A stretch of DNA of 6,597 nt, from contig CAZYCC010000088.1 in the NCBI GenBank assembly GCA_964645985.1, positions 1 through 6,597 on the forward strand. The letters are read 5' to 3'. A program made the translations under genes and the position numbers. The notes under the pieces were generated by a model. It ran no database searches. It was not told the DNA's origin and saw only the letters and a program-made list of their open reading frames with translations. This document shows, in pieces, positions 1 through 4,705 of this stretch. The first letter of the stretch is position 1; each line of letters begins with the position of its first letter. The stretch comes from CAZYCC01 sp964645985. GTDB taxonomy: Bacteria > Bacillota > Clostridia > Oscillospirales > CAG-272.

Positions 1-119
1 TAGCAGTCGAAATTTCGGCAAAGCGCGGGTTCTCACACACCTTCCCCCGCAGCGGTGCAGCGCAAATTACGGCAGGGGCACTACCGTTCCCGAAAACAAC
101 ATCGCGGAGGTAGCACCTC
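1..119 (-). ncRNA. ffs: Possible 5' part of large SRP RNA (partial, runs off left edge)
   Basis: Read on the minus strand from 119 downwards, the sequence has GTGCTA near its start (116-111), then GGTAGTGCCC-CTGCCGT, in which ACGGTAG and CTGCCGT form a 7-bp stem (one G-T pair) around TGCCC, followed by AAT and a GC-rich arm ending in GCGGGG. This order resembles the Alu-domain start of Bacillus/Clostridium-type SRP RNA (GTGCTA, a hairpin with GTGCCC, then a second hairpin). If correct, the RNA is the scaffold of the signal recognition particle that targets membrane proteins with Ffh. The diagnostic GGAAGGAAGCAGC region of helix 8 would lie beyond the window, so it cannot be seen. No clear promoter sits between this element and the upstream gene. 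The call rests on remembered family pattern only and could be wrong. Confidence 0.42.
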
Positions 120-138
120 AAAAATCCCCCCCGGGGAT
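120..138 (-). terminator. Weak intrinsic terminator after the SGNH gene
   Basis: On the minus strand, 7 bases after the TGA of the SGNH gene, ATCCCC (138-133) and GGGGAT (129-124) form a 6-bp stem with a GGG loop, and a T run follows (124-120). The stem is short but G+C-rich. It would end the ACP-MBOAT-SGNH operon. It also sits immediately before the putative SRP RNA, so it could instead be a processing or boundary structure of that RNA. Confidence 0.5.
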
Positions 139-144
139 GAGGTT

Positions 145-1164
145 TCACCTCACCAAATCGGTCTCCTCCCCGAGCCGGGAATAATACTCCGCCACGGCGG
201 AGTCCTCCCGGCGGTCGGGCAGGGTGAGTGTATTCTTCAGGATTGCGCCAAAATAGCGCGAGAGCTTCTGCGCGCCGGAGAGATTGAGGTGCTGCCCGCG
301 GTCATAGGTGTCAAGCGAAAAATCAAGCCCTATCTCGTCCACCGCCTCAAGAAAGTTATAGTAGGGAATGCCCTCGCGCGCGGCGTACTCCTCGACCTGC
401 TCCTCCCACTCGGGGTACCACGGCACGGCGACGCTCGGCGCCTTGACGAAAATCAGCGCGATCCCCTCCTCGCGGCAGAGCGACACCATCTTGTCAAGGT
501 AAGTAAGAGCCTTCTCCCCGAAGGAATAGTCGGGCAGGGGCGGCGCGTACTGCGGCGTGGTGTACGGGTCGACCCCGGTTTTCGGCAGGTAGCCCTCAAA
601 CGTGACCTTCTCTCTGTGGGTGAGGTAGGTGATGTCCTCGCGCTCCACTTGCGTAATTCGCTCGTGATAGCGCAGCAGCGGGAAGAGGTAGCTCGGAAAC
701 GACTCCCCTTCTGTCATCGAGGCGGAAATCGCGCGCAGCTTCTCGGGCGAGAGGCGCATACCGTCAAGGGTCATGCGGTTGTACTCTTCTTTTTGCGGGG
801 TATTATATTGCAGAGCCTGGATATTGAAGACGAAGGCGCGCGGGCGCTCGTAGCGCAGGGTCTCGCGCATGAGCTCATAAGACTGCCAGATGAGCTGCTG
901 AGGGCTGCCGCGCAGGTAGGCGCTCACCCCGAACTCCCGATAAAGCACGAGCGGACTGTAGCTCTCGTAAATCTCGCAGTCGCCGACAAAGATAACGTCG
1001 TGGCACTTCATGGAGTCGTAATACTCGCCGACCATCGCCCCTTCCGGAAACTCCTCCATATATTTCGGCGAGAGAAGCGCCTGCAAAAAGAGCAGCAGCG
1101 CCAAAAACCCCGCGATCACCGCGAGGGAGAGCAGCGCGACGCGCGCGCGACGAGAGCGGAACAT
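145..1164 (-). CDS. Membrane-anchored SGNH/GDSL-like protein, DltD/AlgX-like partner of the MBOAT
   Basis: A 339-residue protein. Residues 1-7 are basic and about 9-31 form one hydrophobic segment, so the rest should lie outside the membrane. The SGNH-like block I motif is IFVGDCE at 58-64: cysteine 63 stands where the catalytic serine (GDS) is normally found. A second block, VFNIQAL, is at 112-118, and the C-terminal D288...H292-LN resembles the Asp/His pair of block V. Proteins of this kind sit beside MBOAT transferases (DltD with DltB, AlgJ/AlgX with AlgI) and complete acyl transfer to a surface polymer; that role here is inferred from family and context. It is the last gene of the operon, 79 bases after the MBOAT stop. 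The ATG at 1164 has no clear Shine-Dalgarno, so translation may be weak; no better in-frame start keeps the membrane anchor. Substrate unknown. Confidence 0.85.
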   Translation of the reverse strand: MFRSRRARVALLSLAVIAGFLALLLFLQALLSPKYMEEFPEGAMVGEYYDSMKCHDVIFVGDCEIYESYSPLVLYREFGVSAYLRGSPQQLIWQSYELMRETLRYERPRAFVFNIQALQYNTPQKEEYNRMTLDGMRLSPEKLRAISASMTEGESFPSYLFPLLRYHERITQVEREDITYLTHREKVTFEGYLPKTGVDPYTTPQYAPPLPDYSFGEKALTYLDKMVSLCREEGIALIFVKAPSVAVPWYPEWEEQVEEYAAREGIPYYNFLEAVDEIGLDFSLDTYDRGQHLNLSGAQKLSRYFGAILKNTLTLPDRREDSAVAEYYSRLGEETDLVR

Positions 1165-1210
1165 AACGGATTCGGGGGAATAACAAAAACCTTATCGGCG
1201 CGAGAGGCCT

Positions 1211-1238
1211 CCCCGCGAGCCGCGCGCGGAGCGCGGGG
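1211..1238 (-). repeat. Hairpin between the MBOAT and SGNH genes
   Basis: CCCCGCG (1211-1217) and CGCGGGG (1232-1238) pair exactly, with further pairing CCG/CGG inside. It lies in the 79-base gap between the two genes. No T run follows closely on the minus strand (a T5 occurs near 1189-1185, more than 20 bases on), so it is not a standard terminator. It could slow transcription or protect an mRNA end and so lower expression of the last gene. In sequence this G+C-rich, chance pairing is common. Confidence 0.35.
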
Positions 1239-1243
1239 CGCCT

Positions 1244-2830
1244 TCACGCGTAACGGAAACCCGCCGCGTCGTAGCCGACGCCGTATCTGCCGAAGAGGAT
1301 AGTGAGCGTCAGCAGGGCAAGGGAGGCGGCGAGCGAGAGCACCGGCCGCGCGCGAAGGGAGATCTCAATGCTCTCCCCGCGATAGGCGCGTGCCGAAACG
1401 GCGGCGACGAGGACAAGGGCGAAAACGAGGATGACGAGGTCTGTCGGGGCGAGCGAGGAGAGGGTGAGCAGGCGCGAGAGCGAAGGAAGACCCCGCCAGG
1501 CGGACGGGCGGAAGAGCGAGGCGAACTGCGCGGCGGTTGTGCGCACGCTCGCGTACACGTCGAGAACGCGGATAAGCCCCATCAGTAGGGAGGTGCGCAG
1601 CATCTCGAAGAGGGCGTAGGCGCGGCCCCCGGCAAGGCGCGGGAAGCGCGCGCGGAAACGCCGGTAGAGGGGCGTTAGCTCCTGCGAAACTAAAATAACC
1701 GCGCAGTTGCACAGCCCCCAAACAAGAAAGTGCGGCGATAGCCCGTGCCACAGGCCTGTCGCCGCCCAGGTGAGGATAGTCGCAAGGTACACGGGCAGCC
1801 GCCGCGCCACTCCCGCGCCGAGGCGGCGCTTTGCAAAGTCTGTGAGGGCGAGGACCGGGCGGCAGACCGAGAGCGGATAAAAGAGGTAGTCGGTGAACCA
1901 CGCGCCGAGCGTAATGTGCCAGCGCTTCCAATACTCTTTGGTGGATTTGGAGAAAAAAGGTTGCCGGAAGTTCTCTGGCAGCTCAATGCCGAAGAGAAGC
2001 GACACGCCGCGCGCAATGTCAATGCCCCCGGTGAAGTTCGCGTAGATCTGCGCCGAGTAGAGAATAGTCAAGAGGAGAAAATAAGGCCCGCGGTAGGTGG
2101 CGGGGTCACCCGCAATGCGGGTAATAATTTCCCCAAGGCGCGCCGCGATGAGGTAGGTCTTGAAAAGCCCGTAGGAAACGCGCACAAGGCCCGCGCGAAG
2201 GTTGTCGGCGCGCAGCTTGTGCGGCGCGAAGAGTTGATCGTATATCTCCCCGTAGCGGCAGATCGGCCCCTGCGGCAGCAGGGGAAAGTAGGAAACGAAC
2301 AGCCCGAGCCGCAGGGGGTTTCGCTCGGCGGGCGCCTTGCCGCGGTAAACCTCGATGAGGTAGCCTATCGTTTGGAAGGTGTAAAAGGATAGGCCGAGCA
2401 GAGAGAGCGCGGCGAAATTCGGGTTTAGGTGCCACGCCTCATTGCACCGCCGCGCGAGCTCCCCCGCGCCGAAAAGGTTGAGCTTGACCGCGGCAAAAAC
2501 CGCAATTTCAAGGGAAATCGCGAAAAGGAGCAGGGCGAAGCGGCGGCGGCGGCGGCTCTCGCGAAGGGCGCGCCGCTCCGCCTTATCTCCCACCGGAATT
2601 GCGGCAAGAGCCGCCGCCGCGCGCGCGCGCGAGCGGGACAAAAGCAGCCCCGCGCCATAGGTGATCGCCCAAATAACTCCCATCAGCGCGAGGTTCGCGC
2701 CGCCGCTCAGCGCGTAAAAGGCGAGGCTCGCCGCGAGCAGCGCGACCCAGCGCACTCGCCCCGGCAGTAGATAATAGGCGGCGAGCGCGAGCGCGACAAA
2801 GGCGGCGAAGGCGAAGCTCGTGAAGGTCAC
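1244..2830 (-). CDS. MBOAT-family membrane O-acyltransferase (DltB/AlgI-like)
   Basis: A 528-residue multi-pass membrane protein with hydrophobic segments spread along its length, including about 5-22, 28-44, 97-117, 247-267, 345-380 and 460-480. It carries the MBOAT signatures: STKEYWKRWHITL (295-307) followed by WFTDYLFYPL (311-320), and GLWHGLSPHF (359-368). His305 and His362 are the two conserved histidines; the one in LWHG is the presumed active-site residue in AlgI and DltB. The upstream block FPLLPQGPICRY (182-193) is also typical. In this family the enzyme moves an acyl or aminoacyl group from a cytoplasmic carrier through the membrane to an outside acceptor. The start is GTG at 2830, directly abutting the ACP stop (TAA then GTG); GAGG repeats in the end of the ACP gene can act as the ribosome site, and the next Met (50) would remove the first membrane segments. 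Tight coupling with an ACP supports an ACP-linked donor. Donor and acceptor are unknown. Confidence 0.95.
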   Translation of the reverse strand: MTFTSFAFAAFVALALAAYYLLPGRVRWVALLAASLAFYALSGGANLALMGVIWAITYGAGLLLSRSRARAAAALAAIPVGDKAERRALRESRRRRRFALLLFAISLEIAVFAAVKLNLFGAGELARRCNEAWHLNPNFAALSLLGLSFYTFQTIGYLIEVYRGKAPAERNPLRLGLFVSYFPLLPQGPICRYGEIYDQLFAPHKLRADNLRAGLVRVSYGLFKTYLIAARLGEIITRIAGDPATYRGPYFLLLTILYSAQIYANFTGGIDIARGVSLLFGIELPENFRQPFFSKSTKEYWKRWHITLGAWFTDYLFYPLSVCRPVLALTDFAKRRLGAGVARRLPVYLATILTWAATGLWHGLSPHFLVWGLCNCAVILVSQELTPLYRRFRARFPRLAGGRAYALFEMLRTSLLMGLIRVLDVYASVRTTAAQFASLFRPSAWRGLPSLSRLLTLSSLAPTDLVILVFALVLVAAVSARAYRGESIEISLRARPVLSLAASLALLTLTILFGRYGVGYDAAGFRYA

Positions 2831-3064
2831 TTAATCGTCCTCGTCCTCGAGGCGCTCAATGAGGGCGTAAATCGCGCGCGCCGAGTTGAAGTTCTCGGGC
2901 AGCAGCTCCTCCGGCGGCACGGTCACCCCGAACGCCGCGCGAATCTCGGTGACAAGCGACACGATGTCGAGCGAGTCGAGCACCCGCGCGTCCACTAAAT
3001 TCTGCGCGCTCGTGAAATCTACCTCCGGGTGAAGATCCCGTAGAATCCGCAGCAGTTCTTCCAT
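2831..3064 (-). CDS. Acyl carrier protein, DltC-like in size and context
   Basis: A 77-residue acidic protein with the carrier-protein signature VLDSLDIVSLV (28-38); Ser31 is the predicted 4'-phosphopantetheine attachment site, and the acidic helix plus the later FGVTVPPEEL segment fit the four-helix ACP fold. Its length is close to that of DltC. It should carry a thioester-bound acyl or aminoacyl group to the MBOAT enzyme encoded immediately downstream. The ATG at 3064 is chosen over the more upstream in-frame TTG at 3142 because the upstream stretch contains the operon promoter and would lie before the transcript start. GGAG (3083-3080) precedes the ATG by 15 bases, longer than usual. An alternative TTG at 3085 has no better site. 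No DltA-like adenylating gene adjoins it, so the loading enzyme must be elsewhere. Whether it carries D-alanine or another group cannot be told. Confidence 0.9.
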   Translation of the reverse strand: MEELLRILRDLHPEVDFTSAQNLVDARVLDSLDIVSLVTEIRAAFGVTVPPEELLPENFNSARAIYALIERLEDEDD

Positions 3065-3112
3065 TGTAAAATTTGTTTGCTCCAAGCGAAAAAAGGCGAG
3101 CGATGACAAGCA

Positions 3113-3142
3113 ATTATACCGCGCCAAAGCGGACTTTGTCAA
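3113..3142 (-). promoter_or_regulatory. Consensus sigma-A promoter of the ACP-MBOAT-SGNH operon
   Basis: On the minus strand TTGACA (3142-3137) is followed after 18 bases by TATAAT (3118-3113); both hexamers match consensus exactly. Transcription would start near 3106 and give a leader of roughly 40 bases before the ACP ATG. The placement shows the ACP gene is first in the operon and that the operon is likely well expressed. Confidence 0.9.
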
Positions 3143-3222
3143 TCCCCTCTCCCCCGATTAAAACAAAGGGGCGCGCGGATGAGCGGCGCAAGGGCGGACT
3201 TTTTTGTATAAAAACGAAAGTT

Positions 3223-3234
3223 TATGTAAACATA
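3223..3234. promoter_or_regulatory. Small palindrome in AT-rich island between divergent promoters
   Basis: TATGTAAACATA is an inverted repeat (TATGT, AA, ACATA). It lies inside an AT-rich island (about 3200-3243) that contrasts with the G+C-rich surroundings, 35 bases upstream of the rightward -35 box and about 80 upstream of the leftward one. Position between two divergent promoters would suit a regulator site or an UP-type element. The palindrome is short and may be chance. Confidence 0.2.
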
Positions 3235-3268
3235 TTGTGAATACCCCCTCGCACGAGGGGCCTCCCCC

Positions 3269-3297
3269 TTGACAGGCGCGCGGCGGCGCGGTAAAAT
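3269..3297 (+). promoter_or_regulatory. Near-consensus rightward promoter with no ORF behind it
   Basis: TTGACA (3269-3274), a 17-base spacer and TAAAAT (3292-3297) form a near-perfect sigma-A promoter on the plus strand, start expected near 3304. It diverges from the operon promoter, the two -35 boxes being about 126 bases apart. ATG codons follow at 3312 and 3322, but neither has a ribosome site and the frames they open look non-coding (Arg/Ala/Pro-rich, low complexity). The product is therefore either a non-coding RNA or a long leader. Confidence 0.65.
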
Positions 3298-3303
3298 AAG
3301 TCG

Positions 3304-3968
3304 GTAGTATCATGCGGAAGAATGGTTTTCCGGCAGAATCGCCGCCCGCCGCGCCCCGCGAGGGGAGAGCGGCGGCGCGGAGAGCGCGCGCCCTATGCAA
3401 TGAGCGCGCGGCAAGCCGTGGGGACCTCGCCGCTTGTCGGCGCTCCGCTTTGCTCCTTTCGAGCGCTCTCCCAAACCAACCCTCACCTCCGGGGGGTAGG
3501 CGCACCCGCGCCCTCCCCGCGAGTTCGTATTCCTCATTCCCCCGCCGCACCTCGCGCCGCGCCCCAGGGTCCTCCCCGCTCGGCATTGCGCGAGGATCGC
3601 CCCGCCTCAAGGCTCCCCGATTCTCGCCGCAGCGCGCTCTCCCGCGCGATAGCCTATTTCGCGGTAGAGAGCCAAAACTACGGGCATAGCGCGATCGCGC
3701 GGTAGACCCCTTCGGCGGCGAGCGGCACCCACCCCCGCGCCTCACGCGCGGCAATGTTTCCCGGCAGCGCCCTCGCGCAGATCTCTTGTGAAAGGGTTCT
3801 CGCGCGGCGCGCCCGGCGCGATCCCGTGCGAGACGCACGGCGCGCGGGTCCCGGTTATCCCGCGACCTCGCGGGCGGCGAGCGGCAAAACGGCGCTGCGG
3901 CCGCCCTCGGCTTTGCAAGCTGCGCGTGCCTCGCGTTCTTCGCGCGCTTTGCGGGCTTCGCCGATATT
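3304..3968 (+). other. Gene-free G+C-rich stretch, possible non-coding RNA
   Basis: No protein gene is supported here: open frames exist on both strands only because stop codons are rare at this base composition, their translations are Arg/Ala/Pro/Ser-rich without domains, and none has a ribosome site. Downstream of the promoter at 3269-3297 there are several strong potential RNA hairpins. One has CCCC-GCGA-GGGG (3354-3365, a GNRA-type loop) on a further 7-bp GC stem (3346-3352 with 3369-3375). Next, CGCGCG arms flank a 14-base loop (3384-3409). I could not match the stretch to RNase P RNA, tmRNA, 6S RNA, SRP RNA, a tRNA or a riboswitch. No terminator is visible before the assembly gap. Confidence 0.3.
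3812..3848. repeat. Long imperfect hairpin
   Basis: CCGTGCG (3824-3830) and CGCACGG (3834-3840) pair exactly around AGA. The stem continues outwards with GCGCG/CGCGC after a 3-base bulge (3821-3823), then CCC/GGG after a 1-base bulge, giving about 15 pairs in all. There is no T run, so it is not an intrinsic terminator. It could belong to a structured RNA, but G+C-rich sequence yields such stems by chance. Confidence 0.35.
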
Positions 3969-4124
3969 GCGGGTGCCGCGCTCGCTCCGCCCTCGCNNNN
4001 NNNNNNNNNNNNNNNNNNNNNNNNNNNNNNNNNNNNNNNNNNNNNNNNNNNNNNNNNNNNNNNNNNNNNNNNNNNNNNNNNNNNNNNNNNNNNNNNGCGG
4101 GTGCCGCGCTCGCTCCGCCCTCGC
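3969..4124 (+). repeat. Identical 28-bp direct repeat on both sides of the N gap
   Basis: The last 28 bases before the gap (3969-3996) are identical to the first 28 after it (4097-4124); both begin GCGGGTGCCGCG and end CCGCCCTCGC. This is what two contig ends look like when they overlap but were not merged, or when a tandem repeat was too hard to resolve. The neighbourhood also repeats other words: GCAAGCTGCGCGT at 3915-3927 reappears as GCAAGCTACGCGT at 4165-4177. Confidence 0.95.
3997..4096. other. Assembly gap of 100 N
   Basis: Exactly 100 undetermined bases, the usual fixed-length filler for a gap of unknown size. True length may be zero or negative (overlap), or larger. Any frame that reads across it is meaningless. 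Confidence 0.98.
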
Positions 4125-4279
4125 CGACCGCCGACGCTGCGGGTGTTGTGGGTTCATCGGCGCTGCAAGCTACGCGTTCTTTTCCGCCTTTGCCGACTTC
4201 ACCGGCAGCGGCGGGCGGCGGCGCGGGCGCGCCCCGGCGGAATTTCGCCGCCGCGCGGGAAAGGCAGCGCAAAAACCAG

Positions 4280-4606
4280 CTCACCCGCAGGGCAGCCCGG
4301 CGAAACATCTCGCTTGCGAAATTACCCGCCTGCGAGGCAGCGCGCAAGCGCGCCGAATTGCCCACGAGATGGCGCACAAGCGCGGCGGCGCACCGACAAG
4401 GCGGCGCGCAGGTACGCCGGATTGCCCATGGGGCGGCAAGACCACGGGACGCGCAAGTTCGGCGCACCGGCGGGTCAACTCGACCGCAAGGTGGCTCACC
4501 CCCGAGGTAACGCACCCATGAGGCGGTTCACCACCGAGGCGGATTGCCCACGAGATGGCGCACCCACATGGCGGCGCGCGAGCAGACGGGCGCGCGGCGG
4601 GAACGA
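4280..4606. repeat. Degenerate tandem array with a 16-bp unit
   Basis: From 4341 to 4590 the sequence divides into consecutive units, nearly all 16 bases, consensus about CGCACCCACGAGGCGG. Clear units are CGCACCGACAAGGCGG (4389), ATTGCCCATGGGGCGG (4421), CTCACCCCCGAGGTAA (4495), CGCACCCATGAGGCGG (4511), TTCACCACCGAGGCGG (4527), ATTGCCCACGAGATGG (4543) and CGCACCCACATGGCGG (4559). The unit ATTGCCCACGAGATGG occurs twice, exactly (4357 and 4543). Two units (4437-4462) are short by 6 bases together. Weaker units extend left to about 4280 and right to about 4606. The period is not a multiple of three, so an encoded repeat protein is unlikely, and there are no constant repeats with variable spacers, so it is not CRISPR. 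Function unknown: a decayed minisatellite, or tandem protein-binding or RNA-structural units. Confidence 0.75.
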
Positions 4607-4629
4607 TAACGTGAGGAAAGCTTGGTTTT

Positions 4630-4653
4630 GGGAGAGGCACCTCTCCCTTTTTT
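4630..4653 (+). terminator. Strong intrinsic terminator upstream of rny
   Basis: GGGAGAGG (4630-4637) and CCTCTCCC (4640-4647) form an 8-bp stem (7 usable pairs around GCAC) followed directly by six T (4648-4653). It ends any plus-strand transcript from the gene-free block, 52 bases before the rny start. With no gene in front of it, it terminates either a non-coding RNA or read-through, or acts as an attenuator in the rny leader. Confidence 0.85.
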
Positions 4654-4690
4654 GCGTTATGGCGGGAAGGGAGCCGCATATTTCTCAGGT

Positions 4691-4698
4691 AAAGGAGG
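4691..4698 (+). promoter_or_regulatory. Ribosome binding site that fixes the rny TTG start
   Basis: AAAGGAGG lies 7 bases before TTG at 4706, an optimal Shine-Dalgarno arrangement. It decides the start against the longer in-frame TTG at 4622, which lies before the terminator at 4630-4653 and has no such site. Confidence 0.9.
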
Positions 4699-4705
4699 AT
4701 TTCTC

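Noticed and set aside
100..119. T-box-like motif (GGTGCTACC followed by GCG)
   Set aside because: The core does not match the T-box antiterminator sequence, and no tRNA-synthetase or amino-acid gene follows.
55..1302. Long plus-strand open frame of 415 codons
   Set aside because: It lies antisense to the SGNH gene, shows no domain, and is open only because of the G+C-rich codon use of the real gene.
3201..3230. Additional promoter in the AT-rich island (TTTACA/TATACA on minus, TATAAA on plus)
   Set aside because: The minus pair is only 14 bases apart and the plus -10 has no -35 box.
3158..3838. Minus-strand frame of 226 codons upstream of the operon
   Set aside because: Arg/Ala/Gly/Pro-rich without domains or ribosome site, and it would run through the operon promoter region's upstream side; typical of a chance frame in G+C-rich DNA.
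3742..4521. Several long frames on both strands through the middle block
   Set aside because: All cross the 100-N gap, and the 16-bp array inside them shifts frame at every unit.
4280..4606. CRISPR array
   Set aside because: Units are contiguous, degenerate and only 16 bases long, with no unique spacers and no cas genes in the window.
3304..4629. Insertion sequence or other mobile element
   Set aside because: No transposase or integrase frame, no terminal inverted repeats and no target duplication; the 28-bp repeat is at contig ends and is better explained by assembly.
4652..4682. Promoter for rny, TTGCGT-19-CATATT
   Set aside because: Both boxes are weak and the spacing is long; listed only as the best available candidate.
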